This document shows positions 59,058 through 64,000 of a stretch of 64,000 bases of DNA, piece by piece. Location: assembly GCA_905220665.1 (NCBI GenBank), contig CAJNAR010000187.1:1-64000 (forward strand). The letters run 5' to 3'. Each line of letters opens with the position of its first letter. The stretch's first letter is position 1. The notes under the pieces are model-generated. The model was given only the letters and a program-made list of their open reading frames with translations, did not search any database and was not told where the DNA came from. The DNA comes from Albugo candida. Taxonomy: Eukaryota > Oomycota > Peronosporomycetes > Albuginales > Albuginaceae. A program made the position numbers and the translations under genes.

Positions 59058-60499
59058 GTGAGTAGTGACGCCAAATGTAACACTTTTCTAGTTTTATTAT
59101 CTTGAGAGCTCAAACAGTGAATAGGCCTAGGCAAAGGGCATTAAAAACACTTACGATGAAATGCGATGGGAGCATGGATTTTTTTATTCTGACTTAATTG
59201 CTCAAATCAGCTGAAGGATAGAAACTAGATCGACATATGTCAGGAAGTGTTTATTCAGAACAGTAATCAAATCACCGCTATCAAAGAATCTTGTCAGTAT
59301 GGGTATTAAGAACACCCGCACTGTTTTGCTGCATGAGTTTTGCTTATTTTTCACCAGTTGATGAGTGTGACGTGCTAAATACTCGGGGTTCGTGACTATG
59401 AAGGTTTCACGTTACCTGTCCCTATACCAGCAACTTTGATCTCAATGGATAGAAACAATTATTGCTTTTTGCCGTTGTTCTAGCTATCGTACAATACGTC
59501 CAATTTTTGTTATATCACCATTTACGAGCAATCGCATGGAAGATGCTCTCCCGAACGATCATGGTACAATGATATCAAACGTTATAGTAATAATGCATTC
59601 AGCTTCATGTCAACACAGTATAATATGAATTCAAGAATACTTCGGCCTACCCATTGTGTATCGATTATATTGATATGGCAGAAATCGTTCTGATGTCACT
59701 TAGGTGATCGGTGTAGCCTTTTCTTAGATGCGATTATTATTATATCTAATACTGCGACATATAATGATTAGAGTCAAGCAGCTTTCCAGCGAAAGCTATA
59801 AATAGGTCCACCGGTTTGACAAAATTTTGCGAGGCTGTGTAGTCGTTGTTTTTACAGACTGCAATCGTTATACATACTACATCGCGCTTGTGAATTGAAT
59901 GTAGGCCGAGCTTGGAGTTCACCCATGTAGTATAAAATTACATACTTTCCGAGAGTTTAATAAGATTGTAATATTGTAATATTATGATATCATATTGAGA
60001 ACAAAAACATATTATCCTGCTACCTCTTTTTATCAAAAGAGATCAGATGTTTATGATATGACGGGTTGCACACTTGGAAGATTCTAACTCGTTGAATAAA
60101 AATGAGTAGAAGTGATAACTTCCTCAAATAGGCTAAAACCGAAGGAGCGATATAATTGCAAACTTATCTCATACTTAAGCGACAATCTAATTTATTTCCA
60201 TCTCGAAACTAACCTTATATCTTGGACAGATGTACGCTGCGCTGTCACATACAATGTTGTGCTAGCAAAAACAACGCATGTAAATAGAAATGACTTTTGT
60301 AGACGAACAAGGTGCCCAACTTTGTGATATCAAGTAGCAAGAAACTCGTTTATGATACATTTACGGGGCGGAAATTTCTCTTCGCCTCCTCAACATCTCT
60401 AAGTTACAAGCACTATTACTCCATCGCCCAAGCATGAAAAAATGAGAAGTTGCACATGCACAAGTACAGGATTTGTTGATTAAAGTATTCCAGTATCTT
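59058..60499. other. spacer left of the right-hand LINE
   Basis: Very A+T-rich with chance frames only. The LINE 5' part may begin inside its right end. Confidence 0.3.
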
Positions 60500-60599
60500 T
60501 TTTTTCCAATTTGGATGATAGCTGTGAAAGGACCATTGAATCCAAGTCTGTCACAATTTTTTGATGTGTTGCTTCCATGACCTGATACAATGATGATTA

Positions 60600-61855
60600 G
60601 CTTTTTAAACACCTATTGCCATAGGAGAAAAACAGCTTATTTGGGTACAATTTAAAATCTTTATAGTATACACATCAGGACCGTGAACCTTTTAAGTATG
60701 TGATGATTTTTTATATCATGTGGTAGTGGCTAGATCAGCAGAGTACCTCTTATGAAAGATAGTGCGACTAGGATATGTTTGATTCTGCTGGTTTCTTATG
60801 TATAAACAGACTCCTCGAGCAAGCCAAGACAGAGCTTTTGTCGCGATAATTGCGGAAATGATAGAACCAGCACTATCGAAAAAATAAAAAATTAGTAAAT
60901 GAAAACTTATCACATATCGTCGAAAAGGAACAGTACGAGATCGTGGTAGGTAGAGATGGAGGAAGTAGAAGCGGTTGAAAACCCGGTGCAAGGAAACCAC
61001 ATCCAAATTACCCGCGTGAAAACATAAAGGCCAAAAGCGGTGGCCACATTGAAAAAGCCGCACACATTTTTAGATAACGTCACACGAGTTGAAAAAGTGG
61101 AGCGACCAACCAAGCTGGTTAGGCTGGAGAGATCATGAAAGTTGATTCCGAATATGGTATACACACAATTCGACCGGACAAGATGATCCAAGCTGACGCA
61201 CTGATTGAAAATGTCCGCAGGCTAGCTCAGCTCGCATAAATCTGGGCAAACTAGTACGAGCAGCACTTTATTGGCACTTTATTATCCGACCGCCATCAGT
61301 CTTGTCCTATTAGCGTGTATGGAGTCAAATGATAAAAGGTTGGACGAATTGGTGCATTTGCTGATGATCAAGCGAGTATTTGCTGCACGTGATCTCAGCG
61401 AAGACGTACGGTTTCTGCGGGATGGGGTGACGTGTTGGTGAGAAAGTTCCATCGAGACGTGACTTGATGTTCAAGAAAATTGCCATATGGTGGAGGTAGC
61501 TGCCGGAGATAGTTGTCAGTTTGAAAATAGAAGCATGTGCTCTAGCGTTAATATGGATTAGTCCTGACGTGTACTTCCCCCACCCTTTGAACCACTGAAA
61601 GAGCAGTGATTTGAATTCCGGGATATCATTGTTGCTTATTGCCCACCAATATGTTACTGTCGTTGAGCATTCAGAGGTGGGCATTTGGTATCGGTCCCAT
61701 GGATTGAAGTTGGCGCTCTCGGGTACATCGATGAGCTATCCGGAAAGACTTACTTTTCTTCGACAGCAATTCACCTCTATGCAAGATGCACTGGTCAAGT
61801 TCAGCAATAACGTTAAGGGCTCCTCGATTACGTCAGCGTGGAACAATTTTAGCAC
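60600..61855 (+). pseudogene. LINE family B ORF1 relic (copy 2)
   Basis: Plus-strand pieces: near 60615 'TPIAIGEKQLI' (copy 1 has 'KIAFGKQLI'), 60985-61140 'RPKAVATLKKPHTFLDNVTR' and 'VERPTKLVRLERS' (copy 1 has 'TIQPKLARVQ' at the same place), 61290-61380 'VLLACMESNDKRLDELVHLL' (copy 1 'VLLECMESNNEALDEVVK'). Two open minus-strand frames here (60716-61063 and 61325-61684) are shadows of this sequence. Confidence 0.55.
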
Positions 61856-64000
61856 TCAGGGTAAATGTTAATGGTATTCATGAAAATGTTTTGCTTTTTA
61901 TCGACCACACCCTATCAAAGCATTCGATTAGCTGTTTTGAAGAAATCAAATTTCGCGATCACAACCAACTGAAATCGTTTCAGTTTTTAAATCATTCAAA
62001 AATGCAGCATGAAAATATTCATCAATGATCAAAAAAATTTCGTTTCTACTTCTAACTAAAATACGCAGTGGCGATGTGATGTGATGATATTCCTCCGTTC
62101 GGATATTCCTGATTATACAGCAGCTACATAAATCAATGAACGAAGAACTCGAAATTTCTACTTGGTTTTGTGTCTTCTTATGCACGATGCACCGGTGCGG
62201 TCCGAGGAACGAGTGGGTTTCTTTGAGTTATTGCTGCTCAGAACAATTTAGTCGGCAGCGACACATTCATAGTATTTGGCGATCAAGCACACCACTTGAT
62301 CCAGTTGTCGATGCTTAAAGTTGAACGCTTCGAAACGAACCCAGTCGGTTAGCGTGTTTAGAATGGCTTTCGTAGTTGCGTGTGGTAGAGGCTTAGCGAA
62401 TCCAACATCCTACTGATAGAGTATTTACAGGGCCATTACCTCACAAAAAGCAATGAATCACATCTGTATGTCAGAAGAGCTACCATATCTTTTATACAAA
62501 GACGATAGATATTTTCGATCATAACATGCGAGAGATCATCTGGCACAAAAAATAACTTTTGCAAAGATAACTCAATCTTCGGAGCGAGGATATTTGAAAT
62601 GTTCACTACAACTATTACAATATTCTCAAGTTGTCAGAGCAATCAGATTAGAAACGATTTCGGTGCTCAAAAGTGCCAACAACTTCGAATCCGAAAAAAT
62701 GGGGAAAATTTGGAAGACGAAAAGCAAGAAACAGTTTAAAGGAATTCACACGATAGTCGATCCGATGTTGAGTGTGACCAGCGTGTTTTGCAATCCCCAA
62801 CAGCTCGATACCGCAAGCAAGACACCATGCAGTCATAACATTTTTTCGAACGATTCAGTAGTTCAGTCGAAAACAATGCCGAATACAGCTACGATGAAAG
62901 CTTCCTTCATCACGGTAAGCATATGGAGAACTCTTCCAAGCATTTTTTTTCACCCTCCGGAGAGTATTGGCGTCGTGTGCCGATCAAAAATGTCACCATA
63001 AAATGTGGCACTGTGTCATCGCATCGAACCCGAGAGAAATCATTGACGTTTTAGGAATCAATAGGGGGTGTCATGGGTCTCTCTGTAGCTCCGAGCCCGA
63101 ATCAGTCGATCCATGTGAAAAAAGATCAAATGTACTGGATCCGATTCAAGTTTCCTTCACGGCAGAAGAGCAAGACCGTCTCTGTACTCTCTTAAGTACG
63201 ACCGATAATGCGGAAGCGATCGAGCGAAGTAGTTCCTCTCCAGGTATCGATGGACTGCCGGCTTCATTCTTTAGGCTTCATCCGGACCTTTTTTGCGCGT
63301 GTCTAGAGATCGTGTTCGAATACTTGCTGCGACAATAATGTCCCTCGGGAATCGCATTGTTGTACAAAAAAGATCACGAGGTCATCCTGGCAACTATCGA
63401 TTCATCCCATTTTTCTGCATCGATGTGAAAGTACTTACAAAAAGTTTGGCGCATAGATTGCAACGTTTTTTGCCGACATTGATCCATCAAGACCCGAAAT
63501 CACATGTGCTAGGAAGGTGGATGCATCAACATATTGGACATCTCACCGACACACAAGACTTGCTCACGCATCGTGTGGAAGATGCTTGTGCGACTTTTCT
63601 CGACTTCGGAAAAGCTTACGATCGAGGCAATTGAACGTACACGTTTCGCGTTGTGAAAAATGGGGTTGGTAATGTTTCATCGACTGGTTCGGCTTCTGTA
63701 CAACAACACAAAGCCGCAGTTGATAATCAATGGCAATATCACACCACGCATTACCCACAACGTGGAGTTAACAAGGCAATTCCCTCTCAGCATTTTTTTC
63801 CTGATGACGATCGAATCTATGGGAAATCTACTTTGCCAACATGAAGCACATGGCGTTTTGAATCAATGGCACGACTGTCGGTAAAACGTTTCTTCCAGAA
63901 ACACCAAATGTTGTTTTGACGCGACTAGAACTTGTCCAAGCCTGCTGAGATGGATCAGGTACAAAACTTAACTTGAGCAAATCATCCTTGCTCACGTTCA
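61855..64000 (+). pseudogene. LINE family B ORF2 relic (copy 2), truncated by the edge
   Basis: Endonuclease: 'LRVNVNGIHENVLLFIDHTL', 'SISCFEEIKF' (61860-61990), and near 62375 'RIQHPTDRVFTGPLPHKKQ' in a broken frame. Linker and reverse transcriptase: 'SSSPGIDGLPASFFRLHPDL' (63230), 'LYKK', 'LGRWMHQHIGHLTDTQDLL' (63510), 'FLDFGKAYDR' (63600), and near the right edge 'SGTKLNLSKSSLL' (63940-63990), the segment that follows the FADD box. FADD itself is not readable. Frames change repeatedly. Confidence 0.7.

Larger units (their letters stand above)
60500..64000 (+). mobile_element. LINE family B, copy 2, cut by the window edge
   Basis: Plus-strand LINE relic with the same order and spacing as the minus copy at 43600-47900: ORF1 to about 61850, ORF2 from 61855 to beyond 64000. 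The shared peptides (MESN motif, endonuclease start, VDAWR-type motif, reverse transcriptase start) identify the pair. Strongly decayed. The 3' end lies outside the window; the 5' end is approximate. Confidence 0.75.

Noticed and set aside
1..64000. CRISPR arrays, bacterial operons, rRNA or tRNA genes
   Set aside because: None seen; telomere repeats, introns and LINEs show a eukaryotic chromosome end.

Overview
This window looks like the left end of a eukaryotic chromosome. It opens with 340 bases of plant-type telomere repeat (CCCTAAA, i.e. TTTAGGG read outward) and then becomes A+T-rich, gene-poor DNA (about 60% A+T by eye). The TTTAGGG telomere, endonuclease-type LINEs, a FAR1/MULE transposase relic, tiny introns (49 nt in the clearest case) and conserved protist genes fit an oomycete best. 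This is inference: brown algae and other lineages also use TTTAGGG, and no marker gene fixes the taxon.

Layout. 1-340 telomere; 341-791 the 3' end of a LINE joined directly to the telomere; about 900-6385 a second LINE in the same orientation, with a repeated 5' leader, an intact 508-codon ORF1 and a broken endonuclease/reverse transcriptase ORF2. 6828-10575 is a row of wrecks: a MULE transposase, the C-terminal half of a KIF4-type chromokinesin, an intact 249-codon minus-strand ORF of unknown function, and an adenylosuccinate lyase fragment. A possible scrap of mitochondrial atp9 lies at 10858-10949. From 11.7 to 60 kb there are scattered decayed coding segments, recognised as open frames interrupted by a few stops or single frameshifts. 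The best-preserved gene is a TPPP/p25-alpha protein (21826-22451). At 43.6-47.9 kb (minus) and from about 60.5 kb to the right edge (plus) lie two heavily decayed copies of a second LINE family, in opposite orientations.

How it fits together. The region reads as a subtelomere in which retrotransposons pile up at the tip and former single-copy genes decay behind them. Only three protein-coding stretches look free, or nearly free, of damage: LINE ORF1 (1253-2779), the unknown ORF at 9356-10105 and the TPPP gene; a fourth at 57239-57683 has a single internal stop. No operons, CRISPR arrays, rRNA or tRNA genes were seen. Many short open frames here are at chance length for such A+T-rich DNA and were left out.

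Identifications rest on reading translated motifs by eye; no search was run. Frames and stop positions were worked out from the sequence. Family names are recognition from known motifs and carry the stated confidence.
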